Source: Rossellomorea aquimaris TF-12 (GTDB taxonomy: Bacteria; Bacillota; Bacilli; Bacillales; Bacillaceae_B). From it: DNA of 64,000 nt. A program made the translations under genes and the position numbers. This document shows, in pieces, positions 56,889 to 64,000 of this stretch. Under the pieces are notes generated by a model. The model made no database searches. It was given only the letters and a program-made list of their open reading frames with translations, and was not told the DNA's origin. Positions within the stretch are counted from its first letter, which is position 1, and the number at the start of each line of letters is the position of its first letter. The stretch lies in NCBI RefSeq assembly GCF_001648555.1, contig NZ_LQXM01000030.1:434001-498000 (forward strand), given 5' to 3'.

Positions 56889-57760
56889 GACTGTCGCTCC
56901 TTTTCCTTTAGCTCTGAGTAATCATAAACCCCTTTTCCAGATTTCCTGCCGAGTCTGCCTGCCTTCACATACTTTTCTAGTAGTGGAGCTGGTCGATACT
57001 TCTCACCTAACTTCTCGTGTAAATATTTAAGATTATTTAAGCGTGTATCCAGCCCAACTAAATCTCCAAGCTCAAATGGACCCATTGGATAGTTGAGTCC
57101 CAGCTTGATAGCTTTATCGATTTCTTCAGGGGACCCTAAGCCTTCCTGAAGCATATAAAAGGCTTCATTTCCAACCAACGCACTGATTCGACTGGTAACG
57201 AAACCTGGGAATTCATTGATAACGACCGTTTCCTTTCCCATTAGATGAGCCACTTTTTGAATGACTTCCGTTGTTTCATCACTCGTTTCAAGTCCCCTTA
57301 CAATTTCAATCAGAGGCATTTTATGTACAGGATTAAAAAAGTGCATGGCAATGACTTTTTGCGGGCGTTTCGTGAAGGAACCAATTTCAGTAGGACTCAT
57401 CGTTGACGTATTGGTGGCAAAATAACAAGCCTCAGGAGCATGTGCGTCGATTACTTCAAATACTCCTCGCTTAATGTCTGTTTTTTCAGGTACTGCCTCT
57501 ATGACTACGTCAGCATTACGCACAGCAATGGATAGATTGGTAGAGTAAGACAATTGTTCTTTTGCTTCTATATACTCCTGTTGGGTAAGCTTTCCTCGTT
57601 CCAACCCTTTTTGAAAAATGCTTTGAATGTCTTGTTCAGCATGGTCTAATTGTTCTTTCTTAATATCTACCAGAGTCGTTTTAAAACCTCCAACTGCGCT
57701 TACATAGGCAATTCCTCTGCCCATTACTCCTGATCCTACGACGACAATATGTTGTGTCAT
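56885..57760 (-). CDS. paaH: 3-hydroxyadipyl-CoA dehydrogenase
   Basis: 291 residues. VVVGSGVMGRGIAYVSAVGG is the NAD fold; TNTSTMSPTEIGSF and HFFNPVHKMPLIEIVRG hold the catalytic Ser and His; GLNYPMGPFELGDLVGLD marks the C-terminal domain. It oxidises 3-hydroxyadipyl-CoA in the paa pathway, though related 3-hydroxybutyryl-CoA dehydrogenases look alike. ATG 57760 has AAAGGAGGAGA upstream. Confidence 0.9.
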   Translation of the reverse strand: MTQHIVVVGSGVMGRGIAYVSAVGGFKTTLVDIKKEQLDHAEQDIQSIFQKGLERGKLTQQEYIEAKEQLSYSTNLSIAVRNADVVIEAVPEKTDIKRGVFEVIDAHAPEACYFATNTSTMSPTEIGSFTKRPQKVIAMHFFNPVHKMPLIEIVRGLETSDETTEVIQKVAHLMGKETVVINEFPGFVTSRISALVGNEAFYMLQEGLGSPEEIDKAIKLGLNYPMGPFELGDLVGLDTRLNNLKYLHEKLGEKYRPAPLLEKYVKAGRLGRKSGKGVYDYSELKEKERQS

Positions 57761-57786
57761 TTCTGTCTCCTCCTTTTCTAGCAATA

Positions 57787-57816
57787 AGGGGTTGACCTTT
57801 TTAAAGGACAACCCCT
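57787..57816 (-). other. Intercistronic hairpin between the aldehyde dehydrogenase gene and paaH
   Basis: AGGGGTTG-A-CCTTT pairs with AAAGG-A-CAACCCCT. No U-run follows on the minus strand, so it is more likely an mRNA stability or processing element than a terminator. Confidence 0.6.
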
Positions 57817-57825
57817 AATAAATTC

Positions 57826-59343
57826 TTATACCCCAAATGGATTCAAAGGACGATTTCCAAAATAGGAGATAATACTCTTTGTTTCTGTATAAAGATCCAG
57901 CGTTTCTACACACAGCTCACGACCAAACCCTGACTGCTTGTAGCCTCCAAAAGGTGTACCTGGAAATGCTGAGAATGGACAATTGACCATGACAATTCCT
58001 GCTTGAATCGCTTTTGAGACTCTTGTAGCACGACCATGATTTTGAGTCCAAACGGCTGAACCTAATCCGTACTCACTATCATTGGCCATTTTGATCACTT
58101 CTTTTTCTTCCTTGAATTTCATCACTACTACAACTGGTCCAAAGATTTCTTCCTTTACGACCTTCATATCATGGTTTACATCTGTAATGATGGTTGGCTC
58201 ATACCAGTAGCCTTTTTCAAATCCTTCTACCTTCGCAGCATTTCCACCTACTAATATAGTGGCTCCATCCTCTTTGGCTGATTCTACATAGCCATGGATG
58301 GTATCAAGCTGTCCTTGATTAATAATCGCTCCTATATGAGTTCCCTTGTCATGGGGATTACCGAGCTGAAGCTTCTTCGTTTTTTCTACGAATTTCTCCA
58401 TAAACTCGTCATAAATGTCCTCGTGAACATATAATCTTGAACGTGCTTCACAGGATTGACCTGTGTTATAAAAGATACCGAATAAAGATCCATCAACGGC
58501 AGCATCTACATCTGCATCGTCAAATACGATATTCGGGGATTTCCCACCTAGCTCCAGTGTTACTCTTTTTAGAGTTTGAGACGCTTTTTCCATTATATTT
58601 TTCCCTATAGGTGTTGAACCTGTAAATGCTACTTTATCTACTTTCTCATGCTCGACTAAGTGGTTTCCTACGGAGGAACCTGCACCCGGGATTACATTGA
58701 CCACTCCTTCAGGTACTCCTGCTTCAATACAAATTTCACCAAGAACAATTGCTGTTAATGGAGTCAGGGATGCTGGTTTTACCACTACGGAACAGCCAGC
58801 TGCAATGGCAGGGGCAATCTTCCAGGCTGCCATCATTAATGGGTAGTTCCAAGGAATGATTTGGGCACATACCCCAACAGGTTCTTTCTCAGCAACATTC
58901 GTAAATTGTCCTGGTACGTTGTTGACTGTTCCACGATGTCCAACAATTGCTCCAGCATAGAATTCGAAATCTTCAATGGCTTGCATGACTTGACCTTGTG
59001 CAGCAGATAATGATTTTCCACTATCCATGATTTCTAGGGCAACTAATTCATTAAAACGAGATCTCATAATGCCGGCAATTTTATTCAACACGCGAGAGCG
59101 TTTATTAATCGGAAACTTCTTCCACTTTCCAAAATCAAAGGCGTTTCGTGCAGCTTCTACTGCTTTTTCTGCATCCTCAACTGATGCCATTGAAACGGTG
59201 GCAATCGCCTCACCTGTCGCTGGATTATACGTTGTAAAGGTTTCACCTGATTCACTTTCCATGCGTTGACCATTAATCACTAATGAATAATGCTCTCTTT
59301 TCATTTCAAGAACTTCAAAGCTCTGCTCTTTTACTGTAGACAT
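57826..59343 (-). CDS. Aldehyde dehydrogenase of the phenylacetate operon
   Basis: 505 residues. NAD(P)-dependent ALDH: IPWNYPLMMAAWKIAPAIAAG, FTGSTPIGKNI, LELGGKSPNIVF (general base Glu) and FYNTGQSCEARSRL (catalytic Cys). It resembles phenylacetaldehyde and betaine aldehyde dehydrogenases. The operon has no paaZ, whose fused dehydrogenase oxidises the ring-opened semialdehyde; this enzyme may fill that role (as PacL does elsewhere), or may make phenylacetate from phenylacetaldehyde. ATG 59343 has AAGGAGATGG upstream. Confidence 0.87.
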   Translation of the reverse strand: MSTVKEQSFEVLEMKREHYSLVINGQRMESESGETFTTYNPATGEAIATVSMASVEDAEKAVEAARNAFDFGKWKKFPINKRSRVLNKIAGIMRSRFNELVALEIMDSGKSLSAAQGQVMQAIEDFEFYAGAIVGHRGTVNNVPGQFTNVAEKEPVGVCAQIIPWNYPLMMAAWKIAPAIAAGCSVVVKPASLTPLTAIVLGEICIEAGVPEGVVNVIPGAGSSVGNHLVEHEKVDKVAFTGSTPIGKNIMEKASQTLKRVTLELGGKSPNIVFDDADVDAAVDGSLFGIFYNTGQSCEARSRLYVHEDIYDEFMEKFVEKTKKLQLGNPHDKGTHIGAIINQGQLDTIHGYVESAKEDGATILVGGNAAKVEGFEKGYWYEPTIITDVNHDMKVVKEEIFGPVVVVMKFKEEKEVIKMANDSEYGLGSAVWTQNHGRATRVSKAIQAGIVMVNCPFSAFPGTPFGGYKQSGFGRELCVETLDLYTETKSIISYFGNRPLNPFGV

Positions 59344-59367
59344 ACGTCCATCTCCTTTTCGATTGGT

Positions 59368-60141
59368 TTATTTTCCGTGAAAGGTTGGTCTTCTTTTTTC
59401 TAAGAAGGCTGTCACACCTTCTCGATGGTCTTTAGTCTGACCTGCTATCCGCTGGGCATAGGCTTCTTTTTCTAAATATTCATGGAAGGAAACATCTTTA
59501 CTTCCCTTTAATAAACGTTTCATCAGACCAATGGCTTTTGTTGGCATAGAAGCGATTCTTTCAGCAAATGCCGTTGTTTCTTCCTGCCATTGCTCAAGTG
59601 GAATCAGTTTCGTTACTAGCCCTAATCTTTCTGCCTGTTCTGCGGATATTTTTTCTCCAAACACCGCCAGCTCCAATGCTTTTGCGTAACCTAAAATATT
59701 AGACAGGTAGTAGAGATTACCTGAGTCAGGGACTAGCCCAACATGAACAAAGGCTTGAACAAAGCTTCCTTTTTCAGAAACCAGCCTGAAATCACAGGCA
59801 AGGGCTAAGCTGAATCCCGCTCCGGCAGCCACCCCGTTTACTGCGGCGATGATTGGTTTTTCACACAACTCAATTTCTTTCACCATTGGACCATAATTGT
59901 TTCTTAGTACTTCACCATGATCCATGCTCTCGTCTACTTCACTTAAATCCTGACCTGAACAAAAAGCCCGCCCTTCACCTGTGATGACAATCGCCCTCAC
60001 TTCATCATTTCGAGACGATTCCTTCACAGCTTTCTGCACTTCAAGGTTTAACTGACGAATAAAGGCATTGAGTTTATCCGGTCGATTTAAGGTAATCCAG
60101 GCTACGTTATTTTTCACTTCATAGTTAATCGTTTCAAACAT
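59368..60141 (-). CDS. paaG: Ring-1,2-epoxyphenylacetyl-CoA isomerase
   Basis: 257 residues, crotonase fold. GRAFCSGQDLSEVD, AAVNGVAAGAGFSLALACDFRLVSE and FVHVGLVPDSGNLYYL fit PaaG, which turns the epoxide into the oxepin; the Asp in VPDSG is the catalytic acid. It follows paaF after 12 bp. Confidence 0.88.
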   Translation of the reverse strand: MFETINYEVKNNVAWITLNRPDKLNAFIRQLNLEVQKAVKESSRNDEVRAIVITGEGRAFCSGQDLSEVDESMDHGEVLRNNYGPMVKEIELCEKPIIAAVNGVAAGAGFSLALACDFRLVSEKGSFVQAFVHVGLVPDSGNLYYLSNILGYAKALELAVFGEKISAEQAERLGLVTKLIPLEQWQEETTAFAERIASMPTKAIGLMKRLLKGSKDVSFHEYLEKEAYAQRIAGQTKDHREGVTAFLEKRRPTFHGK

Positions 60142-60153
60142 TATGCAGCCTCC

Positions 60154-60933
60154 TTAATTCCCTTTGAAATGTGGTTTTCGTTTTTCTACAAAAGCTTTCA
60201 TGCCTTCCTTTTGATCTTCAGAGGCAAAAAGAAGATAGAAATTCTTTCGTTCAAATTGCATTCCTTCATATATGGAGTAATCCACTGCTTTGTGAACTGA
60301 CTCTTTGATGAGACGAAGGGATAGAGGCGGTTTAGTTGCTAATTTTCGAGCGAATTTCTCTGTTTCTTCTATTAATAATTCCTTCGCGATGCTTCTGTTG
60401 ATTACTCCCCACTCGAGGGCTTGAGATGCGGAGAACATTTCACCTGATAATAGCCATTCCATCGCTCTTGATTTTCCCATTAACTTTGTTAGACGCTGGG
60501 TTCCCCCTGCTCCAGGCATAACACCAAGGTTAACTTCAGGAAAACCAAAGCTCGCATCCTCGGAAGCAAACAAAATATCACAGCATAGTGCTAGTTCAAA
60601 CCCACCTCCAAGGGCAAATCCTTGAACCGCTCCAATGATCGGCTTTTTAATCCAGGCAAGGCGATCCCATTCTGTGAACTGATTTAATAGTTCTAGGTCA
60701 ATCGCTCCATCTTCAGCCATTTCATCAATATCGGCTCCTGCTGCAAAGGCTCTACCTTTACCTGATAACACAATAACCTTTACGTTGTCGTCTCGATCAA
60801 ATGCTTCAAAGGCAGCTACAAGCTCAGATACCATGGGACGATTGATGGCATTCAATACTTTCGGTCTGTTTAGCTCAATAACACCAAGTCCGTCCCTCTC
60901 ACTAACGACAATATATTCGTATTTTTTATTCAT
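60154..60933 (-). CDS. paaF: 2,3-dehydroadipyl-CoA hydratase
   Basis: 259 residues, crotonase fold with both catalytic Glu residues (GGGFELALCCDILFASE and FGFPEVNLGVMPGAGGTQRL). It hydrates the enoyl-CoA after ring cleavage. Its start overlaps the EthD gene by eight bases. A near-copy of the GGGACGGACC motif lies at 60888-60898 inside it. Confidence 0.87.
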   Translation of the reverse strand: MNKKYEYIVVSERDGLGVIELNRPKVLNAINRPMVSELVAAFEAFDRDDNVKVIVLSGKGRAFAAGADIDEMAEDGAIDLELLNQFTEWDRLAWIKKPIIGAVQGFALGGGFELALCCDILFASEDASFGFPEVNLGVMPGAGGTQRLTKLMGKSRAMEWLLSGEMFSASQALEWGVINRSIAKELLIEETEKFARKLATKPPLSLRLIKESVHKAVDYSIYEGMQFERKNFYLLFASEDQKEGMKAFVEKRKPHFKGN

Positions 60934-61234
60934 TCACTTCTTCACCGATCATGAGGGTGACGAGTTCAGCTGCAAAGCCCATTAAGTCCTTTCCAGATGC
61001 TTTTCCTTCATCAGATTTCATGGCTGATTTCAGTGCCTCATGACTTTCATAGTACATTTCACACATTAAGTAATATTTGCCTTCTCCACCCATTGGAGAC
61101 CCAACAATCTTCGTCACATCCATCTTTTTAAGACCAGGAATCTTTGCCGTGATTGGTGCATGGGTATTGAAGTAATGCTCATCAAACTTTTCTTTGTCCT
61201 CAGGGTGTTTGTATAATGCGATTAGTTTTACCAT
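60926..61234 (-). CDS. EthD-family small protein
   Basis: 102 residues. A dimeric ferredoxin-like fold: MVKLIALYKHPEDKEKFDEHYFNTHAPITAKIPGL is the classic EthD start. Such proteins accompany many degradation operons; their function is mostly unknown. ATG 61234 lies ten bases from AAAGGAG; the TTG two codons earlier is too close to it. Confidence 0.85.
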   Translation of the reverse strand: MVKLIALYKHPEDKEKFDEHYFNTHAPITAKIPGLKKMDVTKIVGSPMGGEGKYYLMCEMYYESHEALKSAMKSDEGKASGKDLMGFAAELVTLMIGEEVNE

Positions 61235-61277
61235 TTTCAAATCTCTCCTTTAGGTTTAGTAGTTTAATAGGTTTTAT

Positions 61278-61757
61278 TTACATCATGGTTGAAATGGGCT
61301 TCATGGCTTCAAAGGGATTTTTGCATTGCTTGCAATAAAGAATGCTCCTACAAGCCGTAGGGCCAAACAGATTCTCCATAGAAGTATAAGGTGAATCACA
61401 ATAAGGGCATTGGATTTGCCAATCCTCTTCCCCCGTGAAATTCTTAGGTGGGGGAGCAATTCCAAACTCTTTTAATCTATCTCGTCCACCCTCCGTTAAA
61501 CGATCTGAGGTCCATGGAGGTGAGTAGACAAAGTTGACCTCTACTAAGTCTGTCCCTAATTCTTCCTTACAAGCCTTTTTAACATTTCCCTTAATAATGT
61601 CTAAAGCTGGGCAGCCCATAAAGGTTGGGAGCAGCTCGATGACTATTGTGTCTTCAACTTGTTTGATACTATTGACCATTCCTAAATCAACGATGCTAAC
61701 GGAATCAATTTCCGGGTCCTTCACAGAATGAAGGATGTTCCAAATATGTTGGGTCAT
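61278..61757 (-). CDS. paaD: Phenylacetyl-CoA epoxidase accessory subunit D
   Basis: 159 residues. An N-terminal MIP18/DUF59 domain (SVKDPEIDSVSIVDLGMVNSI, PTFMGCPALDII) for Fe-S or metal assembly and a C-terminal zinc ribbon (CPYCDSPYT ... CRSILYCKQCKNPFE), the standard PaaD build. It is thought to help mature the epoxidase. Confidence 0.93.
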   Translation of the reverse strand: MTQHIWNILHSVKDPEIDSVSIVDLGMVNSIKQVEDTIVIELLPTFMGCPALDIIKGNVKKACKEELGTDLVEVNFVYSPPWTSDRLTEGGRDRLKEFGIAPPPKNFTGEEDWQIQCPYCDSPYTSMENLFGPTACRSILYCKQCKNPFEAMKPISTMM

Positions 61758-61770
61758 TTCACTTCATCCT

Positions 61771-62589
61771 TTACCAGGTTGCTGCGGGATTTGAGTTATA
61801 CACTTCACTTAATGTTTCAAGTGCTGTGTCTAAATCAGTAGTGTGCTCACCATTGCGTCCGTTTCCTTTTTTCATATCTACTTTTGGAGGAAAGGAAAGG
61901 CTTGTTGATTGGAAAACGGGTTGTAGTGCTAACTCCCATCGTTTCGTCAGATTCTCTTCCCCTTCAATCAGTGCCATGAGGGTCATTTCTTTCCCTAGTG
62001 GTCCTAATGTGAGGACACCTTTGAATTCATTTAATACTCTTTCAATGGCGTTGTTCATTCTAGAGGTCGCTTCTCCTCCTGCATTCACCAGCTGTATAAA
62101 CCATGTTTTCCAGTGAAGCAGGTGGTAATATAACTCTGTATTCATTTTGATTGCCATTTCTGCAAGTGGCTCATAGGAGGAATTTTTCAAGGAGTCAATT
62201 TTCACTTTTTTGGCAACGGTGTAAAAATAGTGTCTCACCACGGCATAAGCCCAGTCGTAGTCAGGTTCTTTCAAATAGTGACCCGGACCATTCACTTCTT
62301 CTAGTAAAATGGCATTTTTTCGTTCCGCTGCTTTTCGACCATGAGCTAAATAATCTTGATCTCCTTCACCCAAATCTTCAAGCAACTGATAAAACATGGT
62401 GGCATGCCCCATGGTGTCTTGATTAATAGACGAGAAAGCAACATCCTCTTCAATATGGGGAGCCAATCCCAGCCACTCAGAGCCGCGGTAGGCTATGATA
62501 AAATCATCATCTGCTAATTGGTAGAGTAAGCTTAGGAGAGCTTTTTTATAATCCGGGTTAGGGATATCACTTGGGCTATTTACTTTCAT
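61771..62589 (-). CDS. paaC: Phenylacetyl-CoA epoxidase subunit C
   Basis: 272 residues. The catalytically silent ferritin-like partner of PaaA. ADDDFIIAYRGSEWLGLAPHIEEDVAFSSINQDTMGHA is conserved in the family (shown here in parts). ATG 62589 overlaps the paaB stop by four bases. Confidence 0.93.
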   Translation of the reverse strand: MKVNSPSDIPNPDYKKALLSLLYQLADDDFIIAYRGSEWLGLAPHIEEDVAFSSINQDTMGHATMFYQLLEDLGEGDQDYLAHGRKAAERKNAILLEEVNGPGHYLKEPDYDWAYAVVRHYFYTVAKKVKIDSLKNSSYEPLAEMAIKMNTELYYHLLHWKTWFIQLVNAGGEATSRMNNAIERVLNEFKGVLTLGPLGKEMTLMALIEGEENLTKRWELALQPVFQSTSLSFPPKVDMKKGNGRNGEHTTDLDTALETLSEVYNSNPAATW

Positions 62590-62942
62590 TTCTTCTTCAC
62601 CAACTCTCCCCATGACATGATTTCTTTTTCATCTAGCATTTCCTGTTCATACTGTCTCCACTTTTTCTTTAAGTAGCCATACCCTTTTGCATTACGATAA
62701 TCTTTATTATCCAGTCGTTTTACACTTTCTCTTTCTTCAGGTGTCATCATGCGAACGTCTGAACGTTTGACTACCCAAATATCAGATACAGGCTCTCTTC
62801 TCATAAAATTCTCTTGAGCCATTACCATAGCTAATTCATGATTCGGAGCTAGCAGACTGAATTGGTGTTGCATAGGTGCCCCATCTGTTCTCTTGCTAAA
62901 CACTTCAAATTCTTGATAAAAATTCTGCCCCTTGTCTGACAT
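62586..62942 (-). CDS. paaB: Phenylacetyl-CoA epoxidase subunit B
   Basis: 118 residues. FEVFSKRTDGAPMQHQFSLLAPNHELAMVMAQENFMRRE fits PaaB, a small structural subunit bridging the A-C pairs. It lies between paaA and paaC as usual. Confidence 0.93.
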   Translation of the reverse strand: MSDKGQNFYQEFEVFSKRTDGAPMQHQFSLLAPNHELAMVMAQENFMRREPVSDIWVVKRSDVRMMTPEERESVKRLDNKDYRNAKGYGYLKKKWRQYEQEMLDEKEIMSWGELVKKK

Positions 62943-62956
62943 CCTCTCATTCCCTT

Positions 62957-63922
62957 CTAACTAACTTGATCACTAGGGCTAAGTGCTTCACGAACCCAAG
63001 CATTATTGTCATAGGATAATTCTCTTAAACGAAGACGATCCTTCGACTTAGGTCCCTTGTTCTTAATGATTTCCTTAAAGCGATTCCAGTCTGGCTGCTT
63101 GTAGATCCACAGCTCTTTTTCTTCATCGAAATACATGGTTTCATCTGGAAGGGTAAGACCTAATGACAGCATTCTGGGTACATATTTAGTGAAAAAGTCT
63201 TGTCTGAGCTGTTCATTTGTTTTCGTTCGAATTTTGTATTTAATCGTAATATCTTGTTTTGAAGATCCAGTCGTTTTCGCATCTCCAGGTCCAAAGAACA
63301 TAAGAAGAGATTCCCACCAGCGGTCCACGGCATCTTGCACCAACGCTTTTTGATCGTCCGTTCCTTCAGCCAAGGCCATGATGATTGCTTCCCCATGCTG
63401 GGCATGAAAGACTTCCTCAGCGCAAATTCGTTTTAGTGCTCTTGCATAAGGTCCATAAGATGCGCTTAGCATATTGGTCTGGGTAATAATCGCCGCTCCA
63501 TCCACGAGCCAGCCTATTAATCCTGCATCTCCCCAAGTCGGTGCTTCCATATGAAAGACATTATGAAACTTTAAATCTCCTGAGAATAAATCTCTCATAA
63601 TATGTTCTCTCGTTTTTCCATATGGTTTCATCAAATCTTCTGCCACACGAAGTAAAAGCTGCCCATGTCCCATCTCATCTTGAACCTTTGCCATGATTCC
63701 CAGTTTCCGTCTTAAAGAAGGAGCTTTTGGGACCCACTCTTTTTCAGGAAGTGCTCCCATAATCTCACTTATTCCATGCATAGAGATGAGCTTTATTAAA
63801 GCATTCCGGTATTCATCAGGCATCCAATCGTCTGCTTCAATCTTTTCATCAAGTTCAATCTTTTTCATAAACCGTGTCATATTCTCTTCTTCCGTTAGTG
63901 GATTCGATAATAGATCACTCAT
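62957..63922 (-). CDS. paaA: Phenylacetyl-CoA epoxidase catalytic subunit A
   Basis: 321 residues, ferritin-like diiron protein. Iron ligands are in QDEMGHGQLLLRVAEDLM and CAEEVFHAQHGEA (E-x-x-H motifs). It epoxidises the ring of phenylacetyl-CoA. It is the first gene of the operon; ATG 63922 has AAAGGAGGATGG upstream. No paaE reductase or paaK ligase gene is in the window. Confidence 0.94.
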   Translation of the reverse strand: MSDLLSNPLTEEENMTRFMKKIELDEKIEADDWMPDEYRNALIKLISMHGISEIMGALPEKEWVPKAPSLRRKLGIMAKVQDEMGHGQLLLRVAEDLMKPYGKTREHIMRDLFSGDLKFHNVFHMEAPTWGDAGLIGWLVDGAAIITQTNMLSASYGPYARALKRICAEEVFHAQHGEAIIMALAEGTDDQKALVQDAVDRWWESLLMFFGPGDAKTTGSSKQDITIKYKIRTKTNEQLRQDFFTKYVPRMLSLGLTLPDETMYFDEEKELWIYKQPDWNRFKEIIKNKGPKSKDRLRLRELSYDNNAWVREALSPSDQVS

Positions 63923-63936
63923 TGTCCATCCTCCTT

Positions 63937-63975
63937 TATCACGATGTTTTCACGCATCATACGTAATTCGTGATA
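63937..63975 (-). promoter_or_regulatory. paa operon promoter with palindromic operator
   Basis: TATCACGA (63937-63944) and TCGTGATA (63968-63975) are perfect inverted arms. Between them is a -10-like TATGAT (63956-63961, minus strand). The palindrome thus frames the -10 and is a likely PaaX site. Confidence 0.65.
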
Positions 63976-64000
63976 AAAATTTTTAACAAAAAAATTTACT

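Overview
The window is an AT-rich chromosomal segment of a spore-former-like member of the Bacillaceae (Firmicutes). This rests on the protein families (YeeN, YjcD, YfmL, short IlvA, HmgA/HppD of the Gram-positive type), strong AGGAGG-type ribosome binding sites, a T-box leader, cre and CodY-like sites, and SigA promoters with TTGACN/TATAAT hexamers. I cannot name the species. No rRNA, tRNA, prophage, IS element or CRISPR array is visible.

Layout. 1-6.3 kb: end of an ATP-grasp-like gene, a secreted hypothetical protein, a GNAT acetyltransferase, YeeN, and a gluconate locus (gntK, a broken gluconate permease gene, a divergent RpiR-type regulator with a cre site). 6.4-9.2 kb: a PhnA/YjdM protein and kynurenine catabolism (kynU-kynB, no kynA). 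9.1-9.5 kb: an easily missed type I toxin-antitoxin locus (29-residue holin-like toxin, antisense RNA, LexA-like box). 9.6-21.4 kb: small membrane protein, YjcD helicase, membrane diguanylate cyclase, hypothetical gene, a tandem structured RNA of a class I do not recognise (14.83-15.06 kb), a YtcJ-like amidohydrolase, YfmL helicase, a PAS histidine kinase, a Na+/H+ antiporter and a single-chain double AbrB protein.

21.4-37.5 kb is amino acid biosynthesis, all on the minus strand: hom-thrC-thrB with its own promoter, then a long branched-chain operon in the order ilvE-ilvD-(T-box)-ilvB-ilvH-ilvC-leuA-leuB-leuC-leuD-ilvA. A strong promoter and a cre site lie before ilvE. The threonine made by hom-thrC-thrB is the substrate of ilvA, so the two units feed one another.

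38.3-63.9 kb is catabolism, again all minus strand: a tyrosine/homogentisate operon (hppD, a HisC-like aminotransferase, flavin reductase-like protein, fumarylacetoacetase, hmgA); a branched-chain oxo-acid operon (hot-dog thioesterase, leucine dehydrogenase, E1alpha, E1beta, E2, E3); a TrpXYZ-type ABC importer; a nitronate monooxygenase; and the phenylacetate set paaX, thiolase, paaH, aldehyde dehydrogenase, paaG, paaF, EthD, paaD, paaC, paaB, paaA. Several of these promoters share an AACGTT-type palindrome at the -10 element.

The intergenic DNA is unusual. It carries arrays in which a short keyword recurs every 20-21 bp with variable sequence between, GC-rich Bacillaceae-type inverted repeats, and a GGGACGGACC motif that forms terminator hairpins and also sits inside conserved genes.
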